The notes: generated by a model not told the origin, from the letters alone. Numbered from the stretch's first letter, positions 1 through 8,940 are shown. The stretch is DNA of 64,000 nucleotides from Pedobacter sp. Leaf41 (GCF_001422545.1 NZ_LMLE01000007.1:310001-374000); one strand, 5' to 3'. Translations and numbers: made by a program.

Positions 1-1
1 T

Positions 2-1537
2 CGCTCTTACCATGTGTTTTACGATCGGACAGGTAATTTGTGGTTTTCAAATATCAATGGTTTATCTCAGTTTGTAAACGGAAAACTCATTAAGCATTTT
101 GAAAAACATCCCCTACTCACTAAAAGAATTAATGATATTCAACAATTGGCTGATGGCACATTGATTTTGGCTACAGACGGATATGGATTGCTTTTTTACA
201 AAAATGACCAAATTGTAAAACAGATCACTCAAAAAGATGGCTTAACCAATAATATTTGTACTAAAATATTCGTAAAAAATAACGAGATATGGGTACTCAC
301 CAACAAGGGCGTTAATAAAATTGCCAATTATCCGCAAAAGCTTAGCGTTGCCAATTTCGATTACGGGAAAGATTTATTGAGTGATGATATCAACAGTTTA
401 TTTATTGATGACAGCACGGCGTATTTCGCTACCAATAAAGGGCTGATTCTTTTCAAGTACAACAATAAAAACATCAGCAGAAATTTACCGAAGGTTTATG
501 TAACCTCTATCATCAAAGACAAGGATAGATTGCCCGTAAATCAAAAAAATTTCACCTTCGAAACAGGAAATAATACCATTTTATTCACTTTTAGTGCAGT
601 AGATTTTACCACAAGCGACATTACTTATCGTTATCGGTTAAGTGAAAATTCTGCCTGGGTAGAAACCAGAACCCGCCGTTTAGATTTTTCATCGCTTCAA
701 TCCGGAGAATATAATTTCGAAGTTTCGGCCAAAAGCCAAAACGGAAACTGGGGGCCATCCGCAAAAATTTCATTTACCATTACCAAGCATTTTTGGCAAA
801 GCTTATGGTTTTTATCCATCTTAATCCTTTTGGTGGCCTACATTTTTTACAAAGTTGCGGTTTACATCACCAGAAAACAAAAGGATAAGGAACAAGAGCA
901 GCTTTTGCTAAAAAACAAGGTGTTGATGTTAGAGCAGCAGGCTTTACAGGCAATGATGAATCCACATTTTGTATTCAATGTGATGAATTCTATACAGCAT
1001 TATATTAATACGCAGAACACGGCATCAGCTAATCGGGTATTAACCGGGTTTGCTCGGTTAATAAGAAAAAACCTGGAAATTTGTACCAAAAGCTATATCT
1101 CTCTGGAAGAAGAACTTGAATATTTGAATTTGTATTTAAAGCTCGAGAAAAATAGATTCGGAGATAAGTTACAATACTCCTTTGCAATTGATGATCAAAT
1201 AGATAAGGAAGAAACTTTAATCCCATCGATGCTATTACAGCCTTACGTAGAGAATGCAATTTGGCATGGCATTATGCCAAAAGAAACGGGTGGCGAAATA
1301 CAAATTAATATTAAAATTGATGTTCCAGAGTATTTAAACATCGAGATAATTGATGATGGTGTTGGTATTGACAATTCTTTGAGGGAGAAAAAAGAAACAC
1401 ACATTAGCAAAGGTATGCAACTTACCAAAGAAAGATTGCATTTGTTAGGACAGATTGCAGCAAAACCTATACACCTCAGTGTTAAACAAAAGGCCACAAA
1501 TGGTACAATCGTTTCTATATCTATACCGTTAAAATAG
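2..1537 (+). CDS. Sensor histidine kinase, propeller/Y_Y_Y type (5' end outside window)
   Basis: The frame is open to the left edge, so only the C-terminal ~512 codons are seen. Early residues show propeller-type strands (motif RTGNLWFSNINGLSQF), then a Y_Y_Y-like beta-sandwich (about 195-260), one membrane helix (about 265-290), a short coiled coil and a LytS-type kinase module: phosphoacceptor His in NPHFVFN near residue 320 and ATP-binding motifs ENAIWHGI and DDGVGI. The family senses a periplasmic ligand, often a glycan or envelope signal, and phosphorylates a LytTR regulator at the inner membrane. No such regulator follows; the next gene is scpB behind a terminator, so the partner must lie upstream or elsewhere. 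Confidence 0.9.
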   Translation, partial: RSYHVFYDRTGNLWFSNINGLSQFVNGKLIKHFEKHPLLTKRINDIQQLADGTLILATDGYGLLFYKNDQIVKQITQKDGLTNNICTKIFVKNNEIWVLTNKGVNKIANYPQKLSVANFDYGKDLLSDDINSLFIDDSTAYFATNKGLILFKYNNKNISRNLPKVYVTSIIKDKDRLPVNQKNFTFETGNNTILFTFSAVDFTTSDITYRYRLSENSAWVETRTRRLDFSSLQSGEYNFEVSAKSQNGNWGPSAKISFTITKHFWQSLWFLSILILLVAYIFYKVAVYITRKQKDKEQEQLLLKNKVLMLEQQALQAMMNPHFVFNVMNSIQHYINTQNTASANRVLTGFARLIRKNLEICTKSYISLEEELEYLNLYLKLEKNRFGDKLQYSFAIDDQIDKEETLIPSMLLQPYVENAIWHGIMPKETGGEIQINIKIDVPEYLNIEIIDDGVGIDNSLREKKETHISKGMQLTKERLHLLGQIAAKPIHLSVKQKATNGTIVSISIPLK

Positions 1538-1724
1538 ATTTTTTACCGTTTACTCAATTATTAATACCATTCACTAAATAGAACTTACACCGAATCTCGT
1601 TTAGCCTTAAACTTGTGTTAGAAATAAACGATAGTGTTTATCAAAACGTTCTTATAGAATTGATATAGATATTTAATAACCTAACCTAAAACTATATCTT
1701 AATTCAGGTTTCATTTGTGTGTTG

Positions 1725-1764
1725 AAAGCGGTCTTGTTTTTTAAAAAGCGAGACCGCTTTTTTT
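1725..1764 (+). terminator. Rho-independent terminator
   Basis: Arms AAAGCGGTCT (1725-1734) and AGACCGCTTT (1751-1760) pair perfectly over 10 bp around a 16-base loop and run into a T tract. It lies about 190 bases after the kinase stop codon, so that transcript has a long 3' untranslated tail, or a short separate transcript ends here. Confidence 0.8.
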
Positions 1765-1778
1765 ATGTCCAAAAATTA

Positions 1779-1786
1779 TATTTTTG
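1779..1786 (+). promoter_or_regulatory. -7 box abutting scpB start
   Basis: TATTTTTG matches the Bacteroidota -7 consensus TAnnTTTG exactly and ends three bases before the scpB ATG, so transcription would begin at or next to the start codon. No clear -33 element was identified. Confidence 0.5.
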
Positions 1787-1789
1787 TAT

Positions 1790-2356
1790 ATGTCCCAAAC
1801 CGATATTACCAGGCACATAGAAGCGCTCATATTCTCTTCTGTTCAAAGTATTACCGTTCAAGAAATCATCTTAGCTTTAAATGCGGTTTTCGAAGCAGAG
1901 TTTATTGAAACACAGATTTTTGAAAGCTTAGATCTTATTCAAGAAAAGTATAAACATCATGATTTCGCAATCGAATTGGTAAACCTAAATAAAGGATATC
2001 AGTTTCTAACAAAAAAGGATTATCATGAAACGGTAAATCAACTTCAATTGCATCGCTCAAAGAAAAAGCTGAGTCAGGCTGCTATGGAAACCTTAGCCAT
2101 TATCGCATACCGCCAGCCGATTACAAAATTAGAAATTGAACAAATTAGAGGTGTAAATTCTGATTATTCTGTTCAGCGATTGCTGGAAAAAGAACTTATA
2201 AGTATTGATGGCAAAGCTGAAACTCCGGGCAGACCAATTCTTTACAGCACTAGTAATATTTTCATGGACTATTTTGGTTTAAACAATTTAAACCAGCTTC
2301 CACAGCTAAAAGATATTACGAAGGAGGAAAATACGGTAGGTGAAAATGCGGAATAG
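1790..2356 (+). CDS. scpB: Segregation and condensation protein B
   Basis: ScpB is the winged-helix subunit that, with ScpA, bridges SMC heads in the bacterial condensin acting on the nucleoid. The protein (about 188 residues, normal for the family) has the typical N-terminal HIEALIFSS segment, the central winged helix with METLAIIAYRQPITKLEIEQ, and the conserved GRPILYSTS/FMDYFGLNNL tail. The ATG at 1790 is chosen because an upstream TTG at 1784 would lie inside the promoter -7 box. scpA is not in the window, so the two are not adjacent here. Identification is firm. Confidence 0.95.
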   Translation: MSQTDITRHIEALIFSSVQSITVQEIILALNAVFEAEFIETQIFESLDLIQEKYKHHDFAIELVNLNKGYQFLTKKDYHETVNQLQLHRSKKKLSQAAMETLAIIAYRQPITKLEIEQIRGVNSDYSVQRLLEKELISIDGKAETPGRPILYSTSNIFMDYFGLNNLNQLPQLKDITKEENTVGENAE

Positions 2357-2432
2357 CAGAAATTAATTTATTTGTTTTCAGGTTGTTATTAGAAAAAGTT
2401 TTTTTGTATTTTTAAAGTAGAAAAGCAATTTT

Positions 2433-2440
2433 TATTTTTG
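2433..2440 (+). promoter_or_regulatory. -7 box before small acidic gene
   Basis: TATTTTTG, a full TAnnTTTG match, ends four bases before the ATG at 2445. It supports an independent transcript for the small gene and, like the scpB case, an almost leaderless mRNA. A TTG at the usual -33 distance is not evident. Confidence 0.45.
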
Positions 2441-2444
2441 TGAT

Positions 2445-2636
2445 ATGAAAGCGCCGAAGAAACTCCCTACTAAGCCGACTACCAAAAAACAGGTAGATGA
2501 AGACGATGATCTTGAAGATGACGATATTCAAACCACGAAAAAAAAGCCTCAAGATGAAGATGAAGACGATTTTGATTTGCCATTAGATGACCTTGATAAT
2601 TTCGACAACTTCGATGATGACGATGACGATTACTAA
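2445..2636 (+). CDS. Small, highly acidic conserved-type protein
   Basis: A 63-residue protein with a basic N-terminal third (KAPKKLPTKPTTKKQ) and an Asp/Glu-dominated remainder ending in a run of six Asp and Tyr. There is no signal peptide or membrane segment; it is probably disordered and cytoplasmic. It has its own -7 box and is followed by a good terminator, which argues that it is a real monocistronic gene. Such bipartite charged tails occur in nucleic-acid or ribosome-associated proteins, but no function can be assigned. Its position right after scpB might hint at a chromosome role, which is only a guess. Confidence 0.75.
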   Translation: MKAPKKLPTKPTTKKQVDEDDDLEDDDIQTTKKKPQDEDEDDFDLPLDDLDNFDNFDDDDDDY

Positions 2637-2658
2637 TCATTAAAAAACTATATATTTG

Positions 2659-2692
2659 AAAAAGCATCCTGCCATTAGGCTGGGTGCTTTTT
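2659..2692 (+). terminator. Rho-independent terminator
   Basis: AAAAGCATCC (about 2660-2669) pairs with GGGTGCTTTT (2682-2691) including one G-T wobble and is followed by further T residues. It ends the small acidic gene. Confidence 0.8.
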
Positions 2693-2709
2693 AATTTTAA
2701 AATCTACCC

Positions 2710-3828
2710 ATGCAAGTTGTATCAGTAAGCAATTCATCACTAAAAAAAGACTTCTTAACGGTTCCAAAAATCCTCTATAAAAACGACAAAAATTTCATTT
2801 GTCCTCTAGATAGTGAAGTTGAAAATGTTTTCAACCCTGAGAAGAATAGTTTTTTCAGTCACGGAAAATGTACCCGTTGGGTTTTGAAAGATGATGCTGG
2901 AAATTTAATCGGTCGGGTTGCTGCTTTCATTAACGAAAAAAAAGCATTCAATTATGATCAGCCAACCGGCGGGATGGGCTTTTTTGAATGCATTGAAGAT
3001 GAAAAAGCTGCCTTTTTACTCTTTGATACCGCAAAGGAATGGCTTATCGAAAATGGAATGAAAGCAATGGATGGACCCATAAACTTTGGCGAAAATGATT
3101 CATTTTGGGGTTTGTTAGTTGAAGGTTTCACTCCTCCATCATTTGGAATGAATTATAATTTTCCATACTACCAGAAATTTTTTGATGCTTACGGATTCGT
3201 AACCGAATATGAACAATTAACCAACCATATTAATTTAACCATTCCTTTTCCAGAGCGATTTACTAAGATAGCCAATTGGGTAAGGAACAAGCCTGGGTAC
3301 ACTTTCGAATATTTTAGCAAAGCAAACGCCGAAAAGTACATTGCGGATTTGATGGAAATTTATAATGATGGCTGGCAGGATTTTGAAAACTTCGTTCCGA
3401 TAAAAAAGGAAACTCTCGAAGAAAGCTTCAAAAGTATGGAACCCATTATGGATGAGCACTTGATTCAATTTGCTTATTTTAATGGTGAGCCTGCTTCATT
3501 TGTGGTTTTAATTCCTGATGCCAACCAGATGATTAAAGGTTTTAATGGAAAACTTGGTTTATTAGAGAAGCTTAAATTTGCTTATCGCCGATGGGTGGGT
3601 GTTAAACGTATGAGAGCTATCGTGATGGGCACAAAACCAAAATTCCAGAAACATGGCTTAGAATCAGTTCTCTTTATCAGGCTAGGTGAATATGTGTTGC
3701 CAAAAAATCAATACAAAGAACTGGAATTGAGTTGGGTTGGCGATTTTAACGAGCAGATGATTGCCATACATAAAGCTACCGGCGCTACGTTTGGTAAGAA
3801 GCATTTAACGATGCGAAAAGTGTTTTAA
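2710..3828 (+). CDS. GNAT-like acyltransferase family protein
   Basis: A 372-residue cytoplasmic protein of a type common in Bacteroidota and usually described only as N-acetyltransferase-like. An N-terminal part (about 40-180) contains a beta-rich region (CTRWVLKDDAGNLIGRVAAF) like the central GNAT sheet; the C-terminal half (about 270-372) has a second GNAT-like half with LESVLFIRLGEYVL and a closing ELSWVGDFNEQM strand-helix, typical of tandem-GNAT proteins resembling FemX-type enzymes. I do not see a residue that fixes the substrate. The gene stands alone between a terminator and a convergent regulator. Confidence 0.7.
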   Translation: MQVVSVSNSSLKKDFLTVPKILYKNDKNFICPLDSEVENVFNPEKNSFFSHGKCTRWVLKDDAGNLIGRVAAFINEKKAFNYDQPTGGMGFFECIEDEKAAFLLFDTAKEWLIENGMKAMDGPINFGENDSFWGLLVEGFTPPSFGMNYNFPYYQKFFDAYGFVTEYEQLTNHINLTIPFPERFTKIANWVRNKPGYTFEYFSKANAEKYIADLMEIYNDGWQDFENFVPIKKETLEESFKSMEPIMDEHLIQFAYFNGEPASFVVLIPDANQMIKGFNGKLGLLEKLKFAYRRWVGVKRMRAIVMGTKPKFQKHGLESVLFIRLGEYVLPKNQYKELELSWVGDFNEQMIAIHKATGATFGKKHLTMRKVF

Positions 3829-3849
3829 GCAGGGCAAGCGTCAGTGATC

Positions 3850-3920
3850 AAAGAATAAGGAATAAAGATTAAGTAGCCTAGATTAATTGGCCTTACTATT
3901 CTTTGCTCTTTCATCTTTAT
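3850..3920. repeat. Imperfect inverted repeat, family I copy 1
   Basis: Left arm 3850-3878 and right arm 3889-3918 are inverted copies sharing AAAGA, AAAGA and GGCC blocks. The right arm carries TATTCTTTGCTCTTT, which recurs at 5697-5712. It separates two convergent genes and could form a long hairpin in RNA from either side. Confidence 0.6.
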
Positions 3921-3929
3921 ACCTGTTAC

Positions 3930-4250
3930 CTACATCCCCAATTTATCATAAAGATCAATAACCTTCTTGCGAAGTTTATTGATCTCTTCATCTTTTTCCA
4001 GAAGTTGTTCTTTAAGGTCAACTAGTTCTTCTGATGAATTTGATGACTCCTCTTCTCCGGTGATTAATTTACTGATCGATACCTCAAATACTTTGGAAAT
4101 TTGCAATAAGCGTGAGATGTTTAAATCTGTTTGCCCGGTTTCTATTTTACAAAATGCGGGAGTAGAAATATTAAGCATTCTAGCAGCTTCCGCTTGATTT
4201 AAACCCAGCGCTACCCTACTCTGCTTAATACGATCTCCTAAAACCTTCAT
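3930..4250 (-). CDS. Xre-family helix-turn-helix regulator with coiled-coil tail
   Basis: A 106-residue protein. Residues about 7-62 form an HTH_3 (lambda repressor-like) DNA-binding domain: IKQSRVALGLNQAEAARML is the first half and ISTPAFCKIETGQTDLNISRL the recognition part. Residues about 66-104 are charged and heptad-like (EELVDLKEQLLEKDEEINKL), a predicted coiled coil for dimerisation. It lies 14 bases after the mpl stop codon on the same strand, so it is probably the last gene of the mpl transcript. No target or ligand is visible. Similar short Xre proteins are frequent in this phylum. Confidence 0.88.
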   Translation of the reverse strand: MKVLGDRIKQSRVALGLNQAEAARMLNISTPAFCKIETGQTDLNISRLLQISKVFEVSISKLITGEEESSNSSEELVDLKEQLLEKDEEINKLRKKVIDLYDKLGM

Positions 4251-4264
4251 TTACAGACTAATTA

Positions 4265-5617
4265 TTATTTTGGTAAAGCTGCAGCTAGTTCAGGCAAATC
4301 AAAGCCTGCATAGTTTCCAGAACTCATCATTAAAAGATTTGCATTCTTATAGTTCAAGCTTAACAAATAGGCTTTCAGTTGAGCTGCATCGTTAAAGAAT
4401 TTTAGCTTCGGGTTGGCAAAAGCCTGTTGAACATCTTCTTCTGAAAATGGCTCCATTCTTTTTTGCTCAAAACTTTTAAGATCAATAAAGACGATTGCTT
4501 CATCAGCTTTGTCCATTGCGCCAGCATATTCTTTTAAAAAGTCCTTATTTAAGCTACTAAAGGTGTGTAATTCGATACAAGCAACCAATCTGCGATCTGT
4601 GAACTGTGCTTTGACAGCTTCAATAGTAGCTTTTAGTTTCGATGGAGAATGGGCAAAATCCTTATAAACATTGGTAGAGTCATCAGCTGAGATTACTTCT
4701 AAACGCTTTGCAGCTCCAGTGAATGAGGCAATTGCGGTATCAAAATCGTTTTGGTTTATATCTAACTGTTCACAAACTAATTTAGCTGCATTTAAATTCA
4801 TTAGGTTATGGTCGCCAAATATTTTTAGAGCAGTTTTCTCTGGCAATAAGTAGGTTATTCCATTTTTGATGTCGTGTTCAGGAATGGCATAACCTATCTT
4901 GTGAATCTTTGCTTTTGATTTTAAAGCAATTTCATTTAAATCTTGGTCTGCTTCACAATATATTAATGTTCCGTTTTCCTCAATGGTATCGATAAACTTA
5001 TCGAACTGCAAAGTATAATCTGCGTAAGTAGGAAAAACATTGATATGATCCCAGGCGATGCCACTGATCACTGCTACATTTGCTTTGTAAAGATGAAATT
5101 TTGGCCGTCTATCAATTGGTGACGATAAATACTCATCGCCTTCGATAATCATAACCGGTGCCTCATCTGTAATTTTTACCATCGTTTCGAAACCAGCGAG
5201 TTGTGCTCCAACCAAATAATCAAAATCACGATTGTAATGATTGAGCACATGTAAAATCATACTTGTGATGGTCGTTTTACCATGACTGCCGCCAATTACT
5301 ACACGCAGTTTGTTTTTACTTTGCTCATAGACGTATTCTGGATAAGAATAAATTTTAATACCCAGCTCTTGCGCTTTAATTAGCTCAGGATTGTCAATAC
5401 GAGCATGCATACCCAAAATAACAGCTTCAAGGTTATTAGAGATTCGATTTTCATCCCATCCCATTTCTGACGACAATAAACCATATTTTTCCAAACGAGA
5501 TTTTGCTGGTTCAAATATCACATCATCAGAACCGGAAATTTGATAACCTTTTTTATGAAGTGCAATGGCCAGGTTGTGCATCGCACTTCCGCCAATTGCA
5601 ATAAAATGTATACGCAT
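4265..5617 (-). CDS. mpl: UDP-N-acetylmuramate:L-Ala-gamma-D-Glu-meso-DAP ligase
   Basis: Mpl recycles murein by joining the tripeptide L-Ala-gamma-D-Glu-meso-DAP to UDP-MurNAc in the cytosol. The 450-residue protein has an N-terminal Rossmann Mur ligase domain (IGGSAMHNLA, residues 8-17), the ATP P-loop GGSHGKTTITS at about 109-119, the middle-domain EGDEYLSS, and a C-terminal Mur ligase domain with KDFAHSPSKLKAT. The DAP-specific Mpl rather than MurC is indicated by the LGMHARIDNPEL and AHSPSK context and by its place outside a mur cluster. It probably shares a transcript with the downstream Xre gene. Confidence 0.93.
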   Translation of the reverse strand: MRIHFIAIGGSAMHNLAIALHKKGYQISGSDDVIFEPAKSRLEKYGLLSSEMGWDENRISNNLEAVILGMHARIDNPELIKAQELGIKIYSYPEYVYEQSKNKLRVVIGGSHGKTTITSMILHVLNHYNRDFDYLVGAQLAGFETMVKITDEAPVMIIEGDEYLSSPIDRRPKFHLYKANVAVISGIAWDHINVFPTYADYTLQFDKFIDTIEENGTLIYCEADQDLNEIALKSKAKIHKIGYAIPEHDIKNGITYLLPEKTALKIFGDHNLMNLNAAKLVCEQLDINQNDFDTAIASFTGAAKRLEVISADDSTNVYKDFAHSPSKLKATIEAVKAQFTDRRLVACIELHTFSSLNKDFLKEYAGAMDKADEAIVFIDLKSFEQKRMEPFSEEDVQQAFANPKLKFFNDAAQLKAYLLSLNYKNANLLMMSSGNYAGFDLPELAAALPK

Positions 5618-5635
5618 ATTTTTTTTTCGATTAAA

Positions 5636-5716
5636 GATAAAAGAGCAATGATTAAAGATTTAGTGGCCTAATGCTAACCATTTTAGCTTTGTTATTTTAT
5701 TCTTTGCTCTTTTATC
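5636..5716. repeat. Inverted repeat, family I copy 2
   Basis: GATAAAAGAGCAA (5636-5648) and TTGCTCTTTTATC (5704-5716) are a perfect 13-bp inverted pair; pairing continues imperfectly inward. AAAGATTTAGTGGCCTAAT in its middle resembles AAAGATTAAGTAGCCTAGAT of the copy at 3850-3920. It lies between mpl and prmA. Confidence 0.65.
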
Positions 5717-5733
5717 CCTGCTCTTTGCTCCAT

Positions 5734-6573
5734 TTATTTTTTCTCAAACTGGGCAGCAACCCAATCACCATTTTGTTTGTGATCAAGGTATTGAATACCA
5801 TATTTAGCACACTCAGCAGTGATCATGCCTAAATCGGGATCCAAATAAAAACCACTAAAAAAGATTTTTCCACCTGATTGAAGCACGTCCGCATAACGAT
5901 GAATTTGATCAAGCAAAATATTTCTGTTGATGTTGGCAAAAATCACATCATATTCTTCGTTTGGAATAACTTCTTTACTGCCACAAAGCGCTTTCAGATT
6001 AGAGATGTTATTTAACACAGCATTTTCGATGGTACTTTCGTAACATACGTTATCATAATCTATCGCTACCAAATTCTTTGCACCAAGTTTAGCGGCAAGA
6101 ATTGCGAGGATTGCGGTTCCGCAACCCATATCCAATACAGTTTTATCTTTTAAATCTGCAGCTAGAATATACTGCATCATCATTGATGTAGTTTGATGGT
6201 GACCTGTTCCGAAGGACATTTTCGGATCTATCACAATCTCATAAGGATAAGATGGTTGTGGCTCATGGAAAGTTGCTCTCACGTAACATACATCATCAAT
6301 AATCAACGGATTGAAATTCTTTTCCCACTCTGCATTCCAGTTTTCGTCGGCAACATCTTCTAAAGTATAATTTGTTACAAAATCATCGGTATAATGAGCA
6401 AGCAGTTCTTTCAATGCATGCTCACTGAAATTATCTTTCATTACAAAAGCAGTGAACCCATTCTCACTATCCTCAAATGTATCAAACCCTAAATCAGCAA
6501 GATCGCTGATGAGTAGATCCTGTTGATAGTCTTCGATATTTTCGAATTTAAATATTGCTTTTACGTACTGCAT
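5734..6573 (-). CDS. prmA: Ribosomal protein L11 methyltransferase
   Basis: PrmA uses S-adenosylmethionine to trimethylate ribosomal protein L11 in the cytoplasm. The 279-residue protein has an N-terminal substrate domain and a Rossmann methyltransferase core: DPKMSFGTGHHQTT at 116-129 and the SAM-binding VLDMGCGTAIL at about 146-156, followed by FANINRNIL, the position of the usual N-P-P-Y-like motif. Its start lies directly after the tpiA stop with no gap, so the two are co-transcribed. Length and motifs agree with the family. Confidence 0.95.
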   Translation of the reverse strand: MQYVKAIFKFENIEDYQQDLLISDLADLGFDTFEDSENGFTAFVMKDNFSEHALKELLAHYTDDFVTNYTLEDVADENWNAEWEKNFNPLIIDDVCYVRATFHEPQPSYPYEIVIDPKMSFGTGHHQTTSMMMQYILAADLKDKTVLDMGCGTAILAILAAKLGAKNLVAIDYDNVCYESTIENAVLNNISNLKALCGSKEVIPNEEYDVIFANINRNILLDQIHRYADVLQSGGKIFFSGFYLDPDLGMITAECAKYGIQYLDHKQNGDWVAAQFEKK

Positions 6574-7335
6574 TTAGCTATTTAATGCTTTAATAATATC
6601 TGTGAAATCACGAGATTTTAATGATGCACCACCAATTAAACCACCATCAATATCTTTTTGAGCGAATAAACTAGCTGCATTTCCTGGATTACAACTTCCG
6701 CCATAAAGAATTGTGGTATCGTCTGCGATATTGAAACCATAGTTAGCCTCTATTTCAGAACGGATGAATGCGTGAATATCTTGTGCTTGTTCTGGTGATG
6801 CTGTTAAACCTGTACCAATCGCCCAAACTGGTTCGTAAGCAATTACAATCTTTGAAAAATCGGTATCGCTTAAACTGAAAATACCTTCAACTAATTGTTT
6901 CTTTAATACTTCATAATAGCTCCCGTTTTCACGTTCATCTAAAGTTTCGCCGATGCAAAAAATTGGTGTTAACCCGTGGGCCAAAGCAGTTTTGGTTTTT
7001 GCAGCCAAAAGCTCATCACTTTCAGCCTGATATTGTCTGCGCTCAGAGTGACCTAAAATTACGTACTCCACGCCAACAGATTTGATCATCTTTGCAGAAA
7101 TTTCGCCTGTGTAAGCGCCGCTTTCTTTGTCGTGAATATTTTGAGCCCCTATTTTAACATCACTTCCACCCAACTTTGCCAAACTATTTAAATGAATAAA
7201 AGGAGCACAAATAACAGCTAATTGATTACCCTTACATTCATCCTTCACCATATTTACAATCTCACTGAATAACGAAATACCTTCGTTATAATCTAAATTC
7301 ATTTTCCAGTTTCCGGCTACTATTTGTTTTCTCAT
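6574..7335 (-). CDS. tpiA: Triosephosphate isomerase
   Basis: Interconverts dihydroxyacetone phosphate and glyceraldehyde 3-phosphate in glycolysis. The 253-residue TIM barrel shows every signature: NWKMN with Lys11, GHSERR with His96, [11 protein letters not shown] with the catalytic Glu168, and the phosphate-gripping YGGSC and GGLIGGASL loops. The gene is flanked by the GlmU-like gene upstream (51 bases) and prmA immediately downstream, forming a minus-strand housekeeping operon. A small GATTTC/GAAATC dyad lies in the short leader. Confidence 0.97.
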   Translation of the reverse strand: MRKQIVAGNWKMNLDYNEGISLFSEIVNMVKDECKGNQLAVICAPFIHLNSLAKLGGSDVKIGAQNIHDKESGAYTGEISAKMIKSVGVEYVILGHSERRQYQAESDELLAAKTKTALAHGLTPIFCIGETLDERENGSYYEVLKKQLVEGIFSLSDTDFSKIVIAYEPVWAIGTGLTASPEQAQDIHAFIRSEIEANYGFNIADDTTILYGGSCNPGNAASLFAQKDIDGGLIGGASLKSRDFTDIIKALNS

Positions 7336-7385
7336 TGTGTTTTATTTTGTTAATTGGTGATTTCTATCGAAATCATGGTTAAATA

Positions 7386-8558
7386 TTAAAAGTATCTGTG
7401 AGGCGCCGTTAATTCAAAAACCTTTGTTAGAATATCTTTTTCTGTATCGTCGAAAATAACATTTTTTCTCGCGAATACTTTCTCTGTTGTTTCGAACATT
7501 TTATTCAGTTTGTAATCCAAAAAGCCATCTGCTCCACCCCAGCTAAAATCTGGGATATGATTTGGAGGCAAGCCACCACCAAAAATATTTGCACTCACGC
7601 CTACAATACTGCCCGTATTAAACATCGTGTTAATGCCCGATTTAGCATGATCGGCCATAATCAAACCGCAAAACTGCAAATTAGTATTACGCATTTTTTT
7701 AGTTTCGTAATTGTAAAGCTTTACTTCAGCATAATTGTTCTTCAAGTTCGAGTTATTGGTATCGGCACCAATGTTAACCCATTCACCAAGTACCGAGTTG
7801 CCCAAATATCCATCATGTCCTTTCGCAGAATTGCCCCAAATTACCGAATTATTAATTTCGCCACCTGCACGGCTATTCGGTCCGATGGTAGTACCTGAAT
7901 AAATCTTCGCACCCATTTTAATTGATGAATTTTCGCAAAGGGCAAAAGATCCCCGTATTAAACTTCCTTCCCAAATCTCAGCATTTTTCCCAACATAAAT
8001 TGGTCCATAACCGGTATTTAAAACGCTGCATTCGGCTTTTGCACCTTCTTCAAAAAAAATATCATCGCCCATCAATTGATTGGTACTACTAATTTTTGCA
8101 GAAGTCCGGCCTTTGGTTAACAACTCAAAATCTTTCCTAATTTCAGCTGGGTTATTTGCGAAAATATTTTCCGGATAAGTTATTTTAACGAACTCAAACT
8201 CATAATTGATGGGTTTTAATTGCTGTTCAGCTTGCTTATAAGTCAATTCTTCATTACAGTTGAAGGCGATAACAACACCTTTTGCTACGAGAAATTCTCC
8301 TTCTTTAGTTCCTGAAATTGCATCGAGCAAATTTTGATCAGGACAAATTGAGCCATTTATAAAAAGACTAGCGTTCTTCTTGACTGCATATTTTATAGAA
8401 AGATATTCTTGAGTTTGGAAACCGAAGTCGGCATTTAAGTATTTCGCCCATTTTTCTGCAATGGTTAAAATACCAATTCGCAAATCAGCAACGGGCCTGG
8501 TAAACGTAAGCGGACGGAGAGACGCCCAGCAAGCATCATCAAATAAATTGATTGTCAT
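7386..8558 (-). CDS. GlmU-like sugar nucleotidyltransferase family protein
   Basis: A 390-residue protein of the Bacteroidota GlmU-like family. It begins with the family's NLFDDACWASLRPLTFTRP segment (nucleotidyltransferase-like), and from about 200 contains left-handed beta-helix hexapeptides (MGDDIFFEEG, GPIYVGKNAEIWEGS, IKMGAKIYSGTTIGP). Members are thought to act in UDP-sugar or cell-envelope precursor synthesis but the substrate is unproven. The ATG at 8558 is preferred over one at 8597 because the 8597 start would sit inside the rpmE2 terminator. A -7 box lies six bases upstream. Confidence 0.88.
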   Translation of the reverse strand: MTINLFDDACWASLRPLTFTRPVADLRIGILTIAEKWAKYLNADFGFQTQEYLSIKYAVKKNASLFINGSICPDQNLLDAISGTKEGEFLVAKGVVIAFNCNEELTYKQAEQQLKPINYEFEFVKITYPENIFANNPAEIRKDFELLTKGRTSAKISSTNQLMGDDIFFEEGAKAECSVLNTGYGPIYVGKNAEIWEGSLIRGSFALCENSSIKMGAKIYSGTTIGPNSRAGGEINNSVIWGNSAKGHDGYLGNSVLGEWVNIGADTNNSNLKNNYAEVKLYNYETKKMRNTNLQFCGLIMADHAKSGINTMFNTGSIVGVSANIFGGGLPPNHIPDFSWGGADGFLDYKLNKMFETTEKVFARKNVIFDDTEKDILTKVFELTAPHRYF

Positions 8559-8564
8559 AAGCAA

Positions 8565-8572
8565 CAAAAATA
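8565..8572 (-). promoter_or_regulatory. -7 box of the GlmU-like gene
   Basis: On the minus strand TATTTTTG, a perfect TAnnTTTG, lies six bases before the ATG at 8558 and directly after the T run of the rpmE2 terminator. Its -33 region would therefore fall within the terminator hairpin. Confidence 0.5.
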
Positions 8573-8606
8573 AAAAAAGTCCCGATGCTTTTGGCAAAGG
8601 GACTTC
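8573..8606 (-). terminator. Rho-independent terminator after rpmE2
   Basis: On the minus strand AAGTCCC and GGGACTT pair around a 15-base loop and are followed by seven T residues. It lies just after the rpmE2 stop codon. Confidence 0.8.
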
Positions 8607-8630
8607 AAAAAATGCTTTTTACAGCTAAAA

Positions 8631-8879
8631 TTATTTTTTAGCGTAACGGTTTTTGAATTTATCGATACGTCCTGCAGTATCAACCAATTTCATTTTACCA
8701 GTATAAAAAGGGTGTGAGGTATGAGAGATCTCTAATTTATAAAGAGGATACTCATTACCATCTTCCCATTTAATAGTTTCTTTAGTATCTACACAAGATT
8801 TTGTTAAGAAAGCATATTCGTTAGACATATCTTTGAAAACAACTGGTCTGTAGCTTGTAGGGTGCAAATCTTTTTTCAT
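8631..8879 (-). CDS. rpmE2: 50S ribosomal protein L31 type B
   Basis: An 82-residue large-subunit ribosomal protein. [17 protein letters not shown], the central [16 protein letters not shown] and the [20 protein letters not shown] stretch mark L31; the longer linker and the lack of the four zinc cysteines (only one Cys is present) make it the type B, zinc-independent form. It is monocistronic, with its own terminator and a 180-base leader that contains a hairpin and a GATATTTG box upstream. Confidence 0.95.
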   Translation of the reverse strand: MKKDLHPTSYRPVVFKDMSNEYAFLTKSCVDTKETIKWEDGNEYPLYKLEISHTSHPFYTGKMKLVDTAGRIDKFKNRYAKK

Positions 8880-8904
8880 CGTATTTTTATTTTCTTTTAA
8901 TTGT

Positions 8905-8940
8905 GATGAAGCTATCTCGCTAACGCTTCGATGGTTTCAT
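8905..8940 (-). promoter_or_regulatory. Leader hairpin upstream of rpmE2
   Basis: On the minus strand ATGAAAC and GCTTCAT close a stem that encloses ATC/GAT and TCG/CGA pairs. It ends about 25 bases before the rpmE2 start. Ribosomal protein leaders often bind the protein they encode; no known leader family was recognised here. Confidence 0.3.

Noticed and set aside
7359..7374. GATTTC/GAAATC dyad before tpiA
   Set aside because: Six-base arms in an AT-rich area; no T run and no reason to call it a regulatory site.
7557..7898. 113-residue frame antisense to the GlmU-like gene
   Set aside because: Shadow of the real gene; the left-handed helix repeats of the opposite strand explain its length.
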